NCBI GenBank assembly: GCA_903820745.1
Contig: CAIJIT010000309.1
Location: 1 to 64,000, forward strand
Source of the DNA: an uncultured Burkholderiales bacterium
Lineage (GTDB): Bacteria; Pseudomonadota; Gammaproteobacteria; Burkholderiales; Burkholderiaceae_C
Direction: 5' to 3'
DNA length: 64,000 nucleotides
Part shown: piece after piece, positions 8,022 to 16,846 of the stretch
How the letters are laid out: every line of letters begins with the position of its first letter
Position numbering within the stretch: position 1 is the stretch's first letter
Made by a program: the position numbers and the translations under genes
Notes under the pieces: model-generated
The model's input: only the letters and a program-made list of their open reading frames with translations
Databases searched by the model: none
What the model was told of the DNA's origin: nothing

Positions 8022-9653
8022 ATGCAAGCGCTGCGACTCGGGTATGGGCTGGCACTGATCGGCGCCTTGATCACAATCGGCAGTTGCGGTGGCGGATCAA
8101 GCCCGACTCAAGCCCCGGTCACCCCGGCACCGTCCCTGCCGACCGGCCGGATCAGCGCCAGCAGCCTGGTCCAGGCCGGCTGCAACGGCGGCTCGAGCAG
8201 CGGCTTGCTGTATGCCAATGCCGAGGTCGAGCCCTTCGTGGCGGTGCAGCCGGGCAATTCGAATCTGCTCGCCGCCACCTGGCAGCAAGATCGCTGGAGC
8301 GATGGCGGCGCCAGAGCGTTGGTGGCCGCCGTCTCCACTGACGGTGGCTTGACCTGGACCAGACGGCTGATGCCTTTTTCACGTTGCGGCGGCGCGCTGA
8401 CCGGCAGCAGCGGCGACTACGAGCGCGCCAGCGATCCCTGGGTCGACATTGGCCCGGGCGGCGTGATCTATTCGATGGCCCTCGCCTTCAACGGCGGGAC
8501 CTTGCTGGCCGGTTCTTCGTCGGCGCTGCTGGTCAGCCGCTCGACCGATAGCGGCCGCAGTTGGAGCGAGCCCGCCACCTTGCTGCGAGATGGCGATACC
8601 TTGTTCAATGACAAGAACTCGCTCACCGCCGACCCGACCGATGCCCGCTATGTCTTTGCCGTCTGGGAACGTCTCGACAACAGCGGTTTCGGCCCCACGC
8701 TGATGGCACGCAGCGGCGACGGCGGCGCCACTTGGGAGCCGGCCCGCGTCATCTATGCACCGGTCAAGGCGGGCGGTAGCAGCCAGACGCTGGGTAACCG
8801 CATCGTCGTGTTGCCCGATGGCACGCTGATCAATTTGTTCACCCAGATCGACACGCTGGGCAACCAGCAGACCGCCTGGTTCGGGGTGCTGCGCTCGCGC
8901 GACAAGGGCTTGACCTGGTCGGCACCGATCCGCATCACCGACATCCAGGCGGTCGGCGCCAAGGACCCGCAGAGCGGCAAGGCGATCCGCGATGGTGCTT
9001 ATCTGGGCGCCATCGCTGTCGGGCCGGCGGGCAGCTTGTGGCTGACATGGCAGGACGCGCGTTTTTCAGCCGGACAGCGCGATGCCATCCTGCTGACCCG
9101 TTCGAGCGATGGCGGACTCAACTGGAGCGCGCCTTTGCTGATCAACCGGCAAACCACCGTGGCCGCCTTCACGCCCAGCATTGCGATCAGCGCCGACGGT
9201 TTGGTCGGAGTGACCCATTACGACCTGCGCCCTGACAGCGCTGACCCGGCCACCCTCTTGGCCGGCGCCTGGCTGCTGAGCTCGCGCGATGGTCTCAACT
9301 GGGCTGAAACGCCGGTCTGGAGCCCGTTCGATATGGCCCAGGCACCGGACGCGCGCGGTCTGTTTCTGGGCGACTACCAGGGGCTGGTGTCGATCGGGTC
9401 GGGCTTTCTACCGGTGCTGGCCTTGTCCGGCACCGATCTCGACAACCGCACCGACATCTATGCGATGCGGGTCACGCCGACGGCGATGGCGGCATCGACT
9501 GCCAGCATCCGGGCCCGAGCGCTGAACGCCGCACAGCTGCCAACGGACACGACTGCTGCTGAATTCAAGCGCGCCAGTCAGGAGGCGATCGTCACGACGA
9601 TGGAGCGCCGGATGCCCGGATGGGCGGCCAGGATGAGCAAGGCCAGCGATTAG
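8022..9653 (+). CDS. BNR/Asp-box repeat lipoprotein (sialidase-like beta-propeller)
   Basis: A 543-residue exported protein. The signal sequence ends in a lipobox-like IGSC at about residue 23, followed by a Gly/Ser/Pro-rich tether. The body holds at least six Asp-box motifs (STDGGLTW, STDSGRSW, SGDGGATW, SRDKGLTW, SSDGGLNW and SRDGLNW), as expected for a six-bladed sialidase-type beta-propeller. I do not see the arginine triad assigned, so sialidase activity is not claimed; many such propellers bind other glycans or are structural. GGGGAGA at 8006-8012 serves either TTG 8019 or ATG 8022; I prefer the ATG. It lies 16 bases behind rpoN. Confidence 0.8.
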   Translation: MQALRLGYGLALIGALITIGSCGGGSSPTQAPVTPAPSLPTGRISASSLVQAGCNGGSSSGLLYANAEVEPFVAVQPGNSNLLAATWQQDRWSDGGARALVAAVSTDGGLTWTRRLMPFSRCGGALTGSSGDYERASDPWVDIGPGGVIYSMALAFNGGTLLAGSSSALLVSRSTDSGRSWSEPATLLRDGDTLFNDKNSLTADPTDARYVFAVWERLDNSGFGPTLMARSGDGGATWEPARVIYAPVKAGGSSQTLGNRIVVLPDGTLINLFTQIDTLGNQQTAWFGVLRSRDKGLTWSAPIRITDIQAVGAKDPQSGKAIRDGAYLGAIAVGPAGSLWLTWQDARFSAGQRDAILLTRSSDGGLNWSAPLLINRQTTVAAFTPSIAISADGLVGVTHYDLRPDSADPATLLAGAWLLSSRDGLNWAETPVWSPFDMAQAPDARGLFLGDYQGLVSIGSGFLPVLALSGTDLDNRTDIYAMRVTPTAMAASTASIRARALNAAQLPTDTTAAEFKRASQEAIVTTMERRMPGWAARMSKASD

Positions 9654-9671
9654 TTCAAAGCCTCAGACAGC

Positions 9672-10868
9672 TTAGCCGAGGTGGAACAAGGGATAGATTG
9701 CCAGGCCGACCAGCGCTGCGCCGACCACGATCACCGGTTCGGGCAGCTTCTTGAACTTCCACAGCAAGGCCATCGTCAGCAGCGCGATCAGAATCGTCGG
9801 CAGGTCGACGATCGAGCGCTTGGCCAGCACGATCACCGACCCGGTGATGGCGCCGATGGCCGCCGCTGTGACCCCATCGACAAAAGCGACGATGGCGGGC
9901 AGCTTGCCGTATTTCTTGAAATAGGGTGCCGGGATGATGGTGAACAGATAACAGGGCAAAAAAGTCGCCATTGCGGCCACGCAAGCGCCCGGCAGTCCGG
10001 CCACCAGATAGCCGATGAAGCCGACCGTGATGACAACCGGCCCCGGCGTGATCATCGCCACCGCCACCGCGTCGACAAACTGCTTTTCGTTCAACCAATG
10101 GTGCTCGGTCACCACCCCGCCATAGAGGAAGGGCACGATCGCCAGGCCTGAACCAAAGACAAAGGCCCCGGCCTTGGCGAAGAACAGGCCGAGCTGGGTC
10201 AGCAAAGGCCAGTCGAGCGTTGTCAGACCAGCGCTGATCGGCAACAGATCGAGTGGCAGCAGCGCTGCCAGACCGCCGCCCCGCCAACGGGCTGGAGGTA
10301 CACGCCAGAGCCAGACCAGCAGCCCGGCGGCGATGAAGAGCCAGGCGATTTCAGTCTCGGTGATCACCGTCACCAAGGCCAGCAAGAGGTAGATCGCACC
10401 GAGCAATTTGTCCTTGCCGATGCTCTTGACGGTCAGCTTCTGTGCGCTGATCGCGATGATGCCGATCACGGCCGCGCCGACACCATAAAAGACCGCCTGC
10501 ATCCAGCTCAAACCGCCAAAACGGCTGTAGGCCCAGCCCAAGGCGACCACCATCAAAAACGAGGGCAAGGCAAAGGCCAGGCCGGCCAGCGTGGCCCCCA
10601 GGATGCGGTAGTGGACATAGCCGATATAGATCGCCGTCTGGGCCGCCATCGGGCCCGGTGCAAGCTGGGCCAGGGTCAGACCCTCCTTGTAATCGGCGGC
10701 GCTGATCCAGCCCCGCTGTTCCACCAGGTCGCGATGCATATAGCCAACCAGGGCCACCGGACCGCCAAAACCGATGCTCCCCAGGCGCAGAAAATAACGC
10801 ACCAGCTGCCACAGGCTGTACTTCACCTCGACTTGCGGGGCTGCTGAATCAGCTTCAGATCGGGCCAT
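9672..10868 (-). CDS. chrA: Chromate efflux transporter ChrA
   Basis: A 398-residue CHR-family membrane protein that exports chromate. Two homologous halves are visible. The first has FLRLGSIGFGGPVALVGYMH and LAQLAPGPMAAQ. The second has FAKAGAFVFGSGLAIVPFL and ITPGPVVITVGFIGY. This is the full-length two-domain form with about ten hydrophobic segments. No chrB or chrF regulator is adjacent. It is divergent from the lyase gene across a 166-base gap that contains a short hairpin (CATGCC/GGCATG, 10897-10912). Some ChrA homologues act on other oxyanions, so the substrate is inferred from family. Confidence 0.9.
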   Translation of the reverse strand: MARSEADSAAPQVEVKYSLWQLVRYFLRLGSIGFGGPVALVGYMHRDLVEQRGWISAADYKEGLTLAQLAPGPMAAQTAIYIGYVHYRILGATLAGLAFALPSFLMVVALGWAYSRFGGLSWMQAVFYGVGAAVIGIIAISAQKLTVKSIGKDKLLGAIYLLLALVTVITETEIAWLFIAAGLLVWLWRVPPARWRGGGLAALLPLDLLPISAGLTTLDWPLLTQLGLFFAKAGAFVFGSGLAIVPFLYGGVVTEHHWLNEKQFVDAVAVAMITPGPVVITVGFIGYLVAGLPGACVAAMATFLPCYLFTIIPAPYFKKYGKLPAIVAFVDGVTAAAIGAITGSVIVLAKRSIVDLPTILIALLTMALLWKFKKLPEPVIVVGAALVGLAIYPLFHLG

Positions 10869-11034
10869 GGTGGTGGATCGTTTCCCTGGAAAAATTCATG
10901 CCCTTCGGCATGGGTTCGGCGTGCAGCAATCGGTGGAACTTGGCCGAACTGTAGCCCCTGTTGCAGCGCGGCAAGGAATTCATCCCGCACAATCCATCTT
11001 GCCCAATCCGCTGTTCACCCGAGCCCGTCAATGT

Positions 11035-12501
11035 ATGAAAAACCCCGCACCGACCACTGAACCTCATGACGTGAATGCGAGTTTTCGAGGCGGCGGACGT
11101 TCGGTCGACTATCTCGACCAGATCAACAAGGCCTCGATCGTTGCGCTGGCCGAAGCCGGAGTCCTGCCGGCCGACATGGCCGGGCGCATCGCCGCAGCCG
11201 TCTTAGCGCTGATTGAGGATGAACGCCGCCAGCCCCGGGCCTGGTCGGCGGATTACCTCGACTATGAGCCCAAGCTGCTGGCCCTCATCGGTGCGGATGG
11301 ATCACGCCTGCATTGCGGGCGCAGCCGTCAGGACATCTCGGCGACGATCGCAAGGATGAACCTGCGCGCGGGCCTGTTGGCGCAATGCGCGGCGCTCGAC
11401 GCTGCCAGACAGGCGATGCTGGCGCTGGCGCAGCAGCACAAGAGCACGATCATTCCGGCCTATACCCATGGCGTGCAGGCACAGCCAACCACGCTGGCCC
11501 ATTACCTGCTCGGTATGGGTGCTGCGCTGGCACGCAGCGCAGCACGCCTGCGCGCCGCTTATGGCCATGTCAACCAGGGCCCGCTGGGATCGGCCGCCTT
11601 GACGACCTCGAGTTTCGCCATCGACCGGCGCAGACTGGCGGCGCTGCTCGGCTTCAACGGGCTGGTGGAAAACGCCTACGACGCCAACCATCTTGCACCG
11701 GTGGATACCAGCCTTGAGGTGGCCTCGGCGCTGGCCATCGCCGCGGTGCAGATCGGCCAACTGGCCCAGGACCTGCATGCACAATATGCTGCGCCGGCGC
11801 CCTGGATGACCTTGCAGCGGGGCGAGCTGGTCGGGGTCAGCAGCATCATGCCGCAAAAGCGCAATCCGGCCGCACTCGAGCAGTTGCGCGTGCAGAGCAG
11901 CCTGCTGCTGGGCGAAATGCAGGCGGTGACGCTGCTGGCGCACAACGTGCGCACCGGCATGTTCGACTACCGGTCCTACGACCCGGTGCCCTGCGCCCGA
12001 GCGCTGGCCCTGTTCGAGCTGCTGCGCAAGGTGCTCGGGGCCATCGTCGTCGACAAAGAGCTCGCCCTGGCCGAAGTCCATGCCGACTATTCGACCGCCA
12101 CCGAGATCGCCGATGCGCTGTTGCAGCGGGCCGACCTGCCGTTCCGGATCGGTCATCATTTCGCTTCGGCCTTGACCGATTACGGCCGCGCGCAAAAGCT
12201 CAGCATGCGCGAGATCCCTTACCGCGAGGCCGCCAGGATCTACCAGACCATCGCTGACCAGCCGCTGCCGCTGAGTGAACGTGAATTTGCCGAAGTTTCG
12301 AGCCCTGAGTACATGGTCTTCGGCCGGGTCGGCATCGGTGGCCCGCAGCTCGCCGAAGTCGACCGGATGCTGGCCGGCCAAGGCGAGTTGCTTGCCGCCG
12401 ATAAGGCCTGGACCAATGCGCGCATTGCCGAACTCTCACAGGCCGAGGCCATGCTCGACGCCGCTGCTGCAGCGGTCGCCGCCAATTCAACCCACGATTG
12501 A
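11035..12501 (+). CDS. Argininosuccinate-lyase-like enzyme (fumarase/aspartase superfamily)
   Basis: A 488-residue lyase. Motifs match argininosuccinate lyase: HCGRSRQDISATI, AYTHGVQAQPTTLAHYLL, and the loop GVSSIMPQKRNPAALEQLR, which carries the catalytic serine. The superfamily eliminates fumarate from a succinyl-amine or similar substrate. Context argues against housekeeping ArgH: it precedes a Bug solute receptor by 13 bases, then an aminotransferase and two more receptors, so it more likely cleaves an imported amino-carboxylate (compare EDDS lyase, also in this family). The N-terminus lacks the usual WGGRF start of ArgH. The ATG at 11035 is chosen because the longer frame upstream is not conserved-looking. 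Confidence 0.8.
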   Translation: MKNPAPTTEPHDVNASFRGGGRSVDYLDQINKASIVALAEAGVLPADMAGRIAAAVLALIEDERRQPRAWSADYLDYEPKLLALIGADGSRLHCGRSRQDISATIARMNLRAGLLAQCAALDAARQAMLALAQQHKSTIIPAYTHGVQAQPTTLAHYLLGMGAALARSAARLRAAYGHVNQGPLGSAALTTSSFAIDRRRLAALLGFNGLVENAYDANHLAPVDTSLEVASALAIAAVQIGQLAQDLHAQYAAPAPWMTLQRGELVGVSSIMPQKRNPAALEQLRVQSSLLLGEMQAVTLLAHNVRTGMFDYRSYDPVPCARALALFELLRKVLGAIVVDKELALAEVHADYSTATEIADALLQRADLPFRIGHHFASALTDYGRAQKLSMREIPYREAARIYQTIADQPLPLSEREFAEVSSPEYMVFGRVGIGGPQLAEVDRMLAGQGELLAADKAWTNARIAELSQAEAMLDAAAAAVAANSTHD

Positions 12502-12514
12502 AAAAACCAAGCAC

Positions 12515-13477
12515 ATGATGAAAAAACTTTTGCCAATGCTGGCACTGCTGGCCCATGCGCTGACGACGGTCGCAGCGCCTTACCCGGACAAACCGGTGCG
12601 CATCGTCGTTCCTTACTCGCCCGGCGGCGGCGGTGATGTGGTGGGGCGCCCATTGGCGCAGGAATTGGGTAAACAGCTCGGTGCTTCCTTCTTCATCGAC
12701 AACCGGGGCGGCGCGGGCGGCAATATCGGCATGGAGCAGGTGGCCACCTCGCCACCCGACGGTTACACGCTGGTGCTCGCCCTGACGTCGCAGTTGGCGA
12801 TCAACCAGGCGCTTTACCCGAAGCTGCGCTACGACGCTTTGAAGGATTTCACGCCGGTCACGCTGCTGGGTTCGGCGCCTTATTTCCTTGCGGTCAGTGA
12901 GTCGCTGCCGGTGAAGACATTGGCCGAGTTCATCAAGCTGGCCAAGGACAAGCCCGGTGCGCTGTCCTATGCATCGACCGGCAATGGCAGCGGCCTGCAT
13001 CTGTCGATGGAATTGCTCAAGTCGATGGCGGGCATCGATCTGCTGCATGTGCCCTACAAGGGCGGCGGCGCGGCCTTGGGCGACCTGCTTTCGGGTAATG
13101 TGCAAGCGATGTTCGTCAGCTATGGCGCTGGCAGTGCCCATATCAAGGCCGGCAAGATCCGGGTGCTGGCCGTCACAACGGGCCAGCGTTCACCGGCATT
13201 GCCCGATGTCCCGACCATCGCCGAAGCCGGCGTGCCCGGCTATGAATCCGGGGTCTGGTATGCGCTGCTGGCGCCCCGCGGCACGCCCCAGGAGGTGATC
13301 AACCGCCTGCATGAGGGCTCGGTCGCAGCGTTGCAATCCAAGGAGTTACGCGAACGCTATGCGGCTGACGGCGTCAAGGCGATCGGCTCGGCACCCGAGT
13401 TTCTGACCAGGTATATCCAGACCGAACGGGTCAAATGGGCCGAAGTTGTGAAGCGCTCGGGCGCAACGGTGGAGTGA
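12515..13477 (+). CDS. Bug-family (TTT transporter) periplasmic solute receptor
   Basis: A 320-residue secreted protein with a signal peptide (residues 1-22, ending TVAA) and the Bug/TctC pattern: YPDKPVRIVVPYSPGGGGD, DNRGGAGGNIG, PPDGYTLVLA, and GIDLLHVPYKGGG. Bug receptors capture carboxylates or amino acids for tripartite tricarboxylate transporters, whose membrane parts TctA and TctB are not in the window. It follows the lyase gene by 13 bases, so the lyase substrate is a good guess for its ligand. MM at the start offers ATG at 12515 or 12518. Confidence 0.9.
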   Translation: MMKKLLPMLALLAHALTTVAAPYPDKPVRIVVPYSPGGGGDVVGRPLAQELGKQLGASFFIDNRGGAGGNIGMEQVATSPPDGYTLVLALTSQLAINQALYPKLRYDALKDFTPVTLLGSAPYFLAVSESLPVKTLAEFIKLAKDKPGALSYASTGNGSGLHLSMELLKSMAGIDLLHVPYKGGGAALGDLLSGNVQAMFVSYGAGSAHIKAGKIRVLAVTTGQRSPALPDVPTIAEAGVPGYESGVWYALLAPRGTPQEVINRLHEGSVAALQSKELRERYAADGVKAIGSAPEFLTRYIQTERVKWAEVVKRSGATVE

Positions 13478-13564
13478 GCGTTTCAACCGTTACAGTCACG
13501 CTGAGCCTGCGGTAAATGAACTGGGCCTGCACTTGGTTCGACCGATTGACATGAGGGATGACAG

Positions 13565-14740
13565 ATGAATTTTGCGAACCGGTTTGCCCGGCCGGCTGTG
13601 CACGCCTTGGCCGCGTCGAAAATCCGCGAGGTGGCCAATGCCGGCATGGGCAGGCCGGATCTGCTGGCTTTCTGGTTTGGTGAGCCTGACCAGGTCACGC
13701 CCGATTTCATCTGCCAGGAGGCGATCACCAGCTTGCAGGCCGGCGAGACCTTCTATACCCACAACCTCGGTATTCCCGAACTGCGGCAGGCGCTGGCGAC
13801 TTATTCGTCGCGGCTGCACCAGGCTTGCAGCCCTGAGCAGATCGCGGTAACCAATTCCGGCATGAATGCGATTGCCATCGTGCAGCAGGCGCTGATCGAT
13901 CCGGGCGACCGGGTTGTCGTCATCACGCCGGTCTGGCCCAATTTGGTCGAGGGGCCAAAAATACTCGGCGCAAAAGTCTGCAGCGTGGCACTCGATTTCA
14001 GCCCGGCAGGATGGACGCTGGATCTGCAGCGCCTGCTCGATGCGCTGACCCCGGCGACCCGGCTGCTGATCGTCAACTCGCCCAACAACCCGACCGGTTG
14101 GACCATGCCGCGCGAGCAGCAGCAAACCGTGCTCGAGCATTGTCGCCAGCGCGGCATCTGGATCCTCGCCGATGATGCTTATGAGCGGCTGTATTTCGAA
14201 GCTGCAGGCGGCTGCGCGCCGACTTTTCTGGATATTGCCGGCCCGACTGACCGGGTGGTCTCGATCAATACTTTTTCCAAGTCCTGGCAGATGACCGGTT
14301 GGCGGCTCGGCTGGATTACCGCGCCGGCGGACCTGGTCCCTGACCTGGCCAAGCTGATCGAATTCAATGCGAGTTGCGCACCGGCCTTCGTTCAGCGCGC
14401 AGGGGTCGTTGCGGTCAGCCGCGGCGAAGCTGCGGTGGCGAGTTTTGTCGCCAGGCTCAAAGCGGGGCGGGACTTCTTGATCCCGGCGCTCAACGCCTTG
14501 CCACAGGTCCAGGCGGTGGCGCCACCCGGCGCGATGTATGCCTTTTTCCGGGTTGACGGCATCAGCGACAGCCTGTCGTTCTGCAAACGTCTGGCGACTG
14601 AGTTCGACCTCGGTCTGGCGCCCGGTGCGGCCTTCGGACCCGAAGGCGAAGGCTTCATCCGCTGGTGCTTTGCCGCCTCCGAAACCAGTCTGGGTCAGGG
14701 CATTGCCAGGCTGAAAACCGGGCTGGCTGCGGCGCGCTGA
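13565..14740 (+). CDS. Class I/II pyridoxal-phosphate aminotransferase
   Basis: A 391-residue fold-type I PLP enzyme. Visible motifs are NSPNNPTGW (PLP-binding Asn), DDAYERLYF (Asp/Tyr contacting PLP), NTFSKSWQMTGWRLGW (Schiff-base Lys) and FIRWCFAAS with the substrate-carboxylate arginine. It resembles aspartate/aromatic aminotransferases of the AspC/ArAT I-gamma type. It sits between Bug receptor genes, so it probably moves the amino group of a product of the neighbouring lyase; the true amino donor is not known. A small stem-loop (CCAAGC/GCTTGG, 14741-14755) follows the stop. Confidence 0.88.
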   Translation: MNFANRFARPAVHALAASKIREVANAGMGRPDLLAFWFGEPDQVTPDFICQEAITSLQAGETFYTHNLGIPELRQALATYSSRLHQACSPEQIAVTNSGMNAIAIVQQALIDPGDRVVVITPVWPNLVEGPKILGAKVCSVALDFSPAGWTLDLQRLLDALTPATRLLIVNSPNNPTGWTMPREQQQTVLEHCRQRGIWILADDAYERLYFEAAGGCAPTFLDIAGPTDRVVSINTFSKSWQMTGWRLGWITAPADLVPDLAKLIEFNASCAPAFVQRAGVVAVSRGEAAVASFVARLKAGRDFLIPALNALPQVQAVAPPGAMYAFFRVDGISDSLSFCKRLATEFDLGLAPGAAFGPEGEGFIRWCFAASETSLGQGIARLKTGLAAAR

Positions 14741-14838
14741 CCAAGCCGAGCTTGGATGAATTGCGGGTTTTCACCTCGGGTAAAGCGTTCATCGCTGGCA
14801 TGATGGTCTTGGATTTCTATGCCTTGAAAGGTGTAAAT

Positions 14839-15801
14839 ATGAAGCTATTTCCCTGGCTGGTCAGTGTCTTGTGTGCCGCGTCGATCGCCATGCCTGCGGT
14901 ACAGGCGCAGACCTATCCGTCCAAGCCGATCAAGGTCATCGTCGGTTATGCCCCTGGCGGTGCGGTGGACATCGTCGCGCGTACCGTCGGGCAGCAGCTT
15001 GCCCTCAGTCTGGGTCAGCCGGTGATCGTCGACAACCGGCCGGGTGCAGCGACCAATATCGCTGTCAAGGCGCTGATCGAGAGCCCGCCGGACGGCTACA
15101 CCTTGATGCTGGCGGCCAATGCGATCGCGGCCAACCCTTCGCTGTTCCAGCCGCCTCCATTCGACCTCAGCCGCGACTTCGCTCCGATCTCCCTGGTCGG
15201 CTCGGTCCCGGTGGTGGTTGCGGTCAGCAGCAGTTCAAAGCTGAACAATATTGCACAGCTGGTCGAAGCCGCCAAGGCACAGGCGATCACTTACGCATCG
15301 CCCGGCAATGGCTCGACGCCGCACCTGGCATTTGCGCTGTTCGAGCGCGCCGCTGGCATTGCCTTGACCCATGTGCCTTACAAGGGCGGCGCTCCGGCGA
15401 TCACTGACGTGGTCGGCGGGCATGTGCAGGTTCTGGCAGTCAATGCGCTCGAGGTGCAACCGCTGGTCAAGGCGGGCAAGCTGAGGGTGCTGGCCGTGCT
15501 GAGCCGCAAGCGCTCGCCGATGTGGCCCGAGGTGCCGACGATCGCCGAGTCGGGTTATGCCGGCTTCGAGGCCTCGGTCTGGTATGCGCTGGTGGCGCCG
15601 GCCGCAACGCCAAAGTCGGTGACGACTCACTTGCACGCCGAGGTTCAGAAAGCACTGGTATCGAGCGAAGTGCGCGAGCGCCTGCAGTCGGCTGGCGGCG
15701 AGGTGATTCCCGGCAGCATGGAGCAAGCCAGGATGATGCTCGAGTCGGAGCGCGCGCGCTACGAGAAGCTGATCCGCGACGCCGGCATCAAACCCGATTG
15801 A
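14839..15801 (+). CDS. Bug-family (TTT transporter) periplasmic solute receptor
   Basis: A 320-residue receptor. ATG at 14839 gives a clean signal peptide (MKLFPWLVSVLCAASIAMPA, cleavage after VQA); an earlier in-frame start would spoil it. Family motifs: YPSKPIKVIVGYAPGGAVD, DNRPGAATNIA, PPDGYTLML and ALTHVPYKGGAPA. It is the second of three Bug genes in this block and is 11 bases before the third, suggesting one transcript. The ligand is unknown. Confidence 0.9.
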   Translation: MKLFPWLVSVLCAASIAMPAVQAQTYPSKPIKVIVGYAPGGAVDIVARTVGQQLALSLGQPVIVDNRPGAATNIAVKALIESPPDGYTLMLAANAIAANPSLFQPPPFDLSRDFAPISLVGSVPVVVAVSSSSKLNNIAQLVEAAKAQAITYASPGNGSTPHLAFALFERAAGIALTHVPYKGGAPAITDVVGGHVQVLAVNALEVQPLVKAGKLRVLAVLSRKRSPMWPEVPTIAESGYAGFEASVWYALVAPAATPKSVTTHLHAEVQKALVSSEVRERLQSAGGEVIPGSMEQARMMLESERARYEKLIRDAGIKPD

Positions 15802-15812
15802 GCGGCTGACTG

Positions 15813-16811
15813 ATGGTGCAACAGCCTGATGAGACGGGGCGATCTCTGTGGCGGCGCCGCGAAGCGCTGCTGCCGATCGCAGCGGCTTTGCTGGCACCGG
15901 CAGCGCTGGTGCGCGCTGCTGGCAAGCCGATCCGCATCGTCGTGCCCTTTACGCCGGGCGGCAGCACCGACATCCTGGCGCGCGCCATCGCGCCAAAGCT
16001 GCAGCAGGCACTGGACCGCAATGTCTACATCGACAACAAGCCCGGCGCTGGCGGCTCGCTGGGCGCTGCCGAGGTGGCCAAGGCCGAACCCGATGGCAAC
16101 ACGCTGCTGATGGGCCATATCGGCACGCTGGCGGTCAATGTGTCGCTCTATCCGAAGCTGGCCTATGACCCGCTGAAGAGCTTTGTTCCGGTCGCCTGGG
16201 TGGCGCGGGTGCCCAATGTGCTGGTCGTCAACGCGGCCTCGGGCATCACCAGTCTGAAAGAGCTGATCGCCCGCGCCAAGGCCAGCCCCGGCAAGCTGAC
16301 CTATTCTTCAGGTGGCAATGGCAGCGCCGCCCATATCAGCTTCGAATATCTGAAGCTGCGCGCGGGCATTTTCATGCTGCATATCCCTTACCGCGGCACG
16401 GTGCCTTCGGTGACAGACCTGCTCGGCGGCCAGGTCGATGCCACCTTCACTGGCGCACCTGCGGTGATCCCGCATTGCCGCAGTGGGCGCTTGCGCGCGC
16501 TGGCGGTCTCGAGCCCAACGCGTATCGCCGCGCTGCCCGATGTGCCGACTGTTGCCGAAAGTGGCTTCTCCGGTTTCGAGGCCGATCAGTGGTATGGCGT
16601 CGTCGCACCAACCGGCACCGCAGCGGACATGGTGACGCTGCTCCATGCCACGATCAACAAGGCGCTCGTATCAGCCGAGGTGGCGCAGCAACTCGCTGCC
16701 GAAGGCGCGCTGCCGATGCAGACCACGGCCAAAGCCTTTGGTGAACTGATTGCGGCTGAAATTCCGCGCTGGCGCGAAGTCGTGCACGCCAGCAATATGA
16801 AGCCGGACTGA
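15813..16811 (+). CDS. Bug-family (TTT transporter) periplasmic solute receptor, arginine-rich signal
   Basis: A 332-residue Bug/TctC receptor with GKPIRIVVPFTPGGSTDILA, DNKPGAGGSLG and MLHIPYRGTVPSVTD. The signal region contains RRR before the hydrophobic stretch, which could be a twin-arginine signal, though several family members have positively charged Sec signals. It lies 11 bases after the preceding Bug gene and 35 bases before the metallohydrolase. Three tandem-related receptors next to a single lyase/aminotransferase pair suggest several related ligands, or separate transporters encoded elsewhere. Confidence 0.9.
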   Translation: MVQQPDETGRSLWRRREALLPIAAALLAPAALVRAAGKPIRIVVPFTPGGSTDILARAIAPKLQQALDRNVYIDNKPGAGGSLGAAEVAKAEPDGNTLLMGHIGTLAVNVSLYPKLAYDPLKSFVPVAWVARVPNVLVVNAASGITSLKELIARAKASPGKLTYSSGGNGSAAHISFEYLKLRAGIFMLHIPYRGTVPSVTDLLGGQVDATFTGAPAVIPHCRSGRLRALAVSSPTRIAALPDVPTVAESGFSGFEADQWYGVVAPTGTAADMVTLLHATINKALVSAEVAQQLAAEGALPMQTTAKAFGELIAAEIPRWREVVHASNMKPD

Positions 16812-16846
16812 TCCGACAACTGTTGGTTGCATAGAAAGGAAATCCG

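Noticed and set aside
8022-9653. Calling the Asp-box protein a sialidase
   Set aside because: Asp boxes alone do not show catalysis; the catalytic residues could not be assigned.
11035-12501. Naming the lyase argH
   Set aside because: The family motifs fit, but the N-terminus and the transporter context point to a paralogue with a different substrate.
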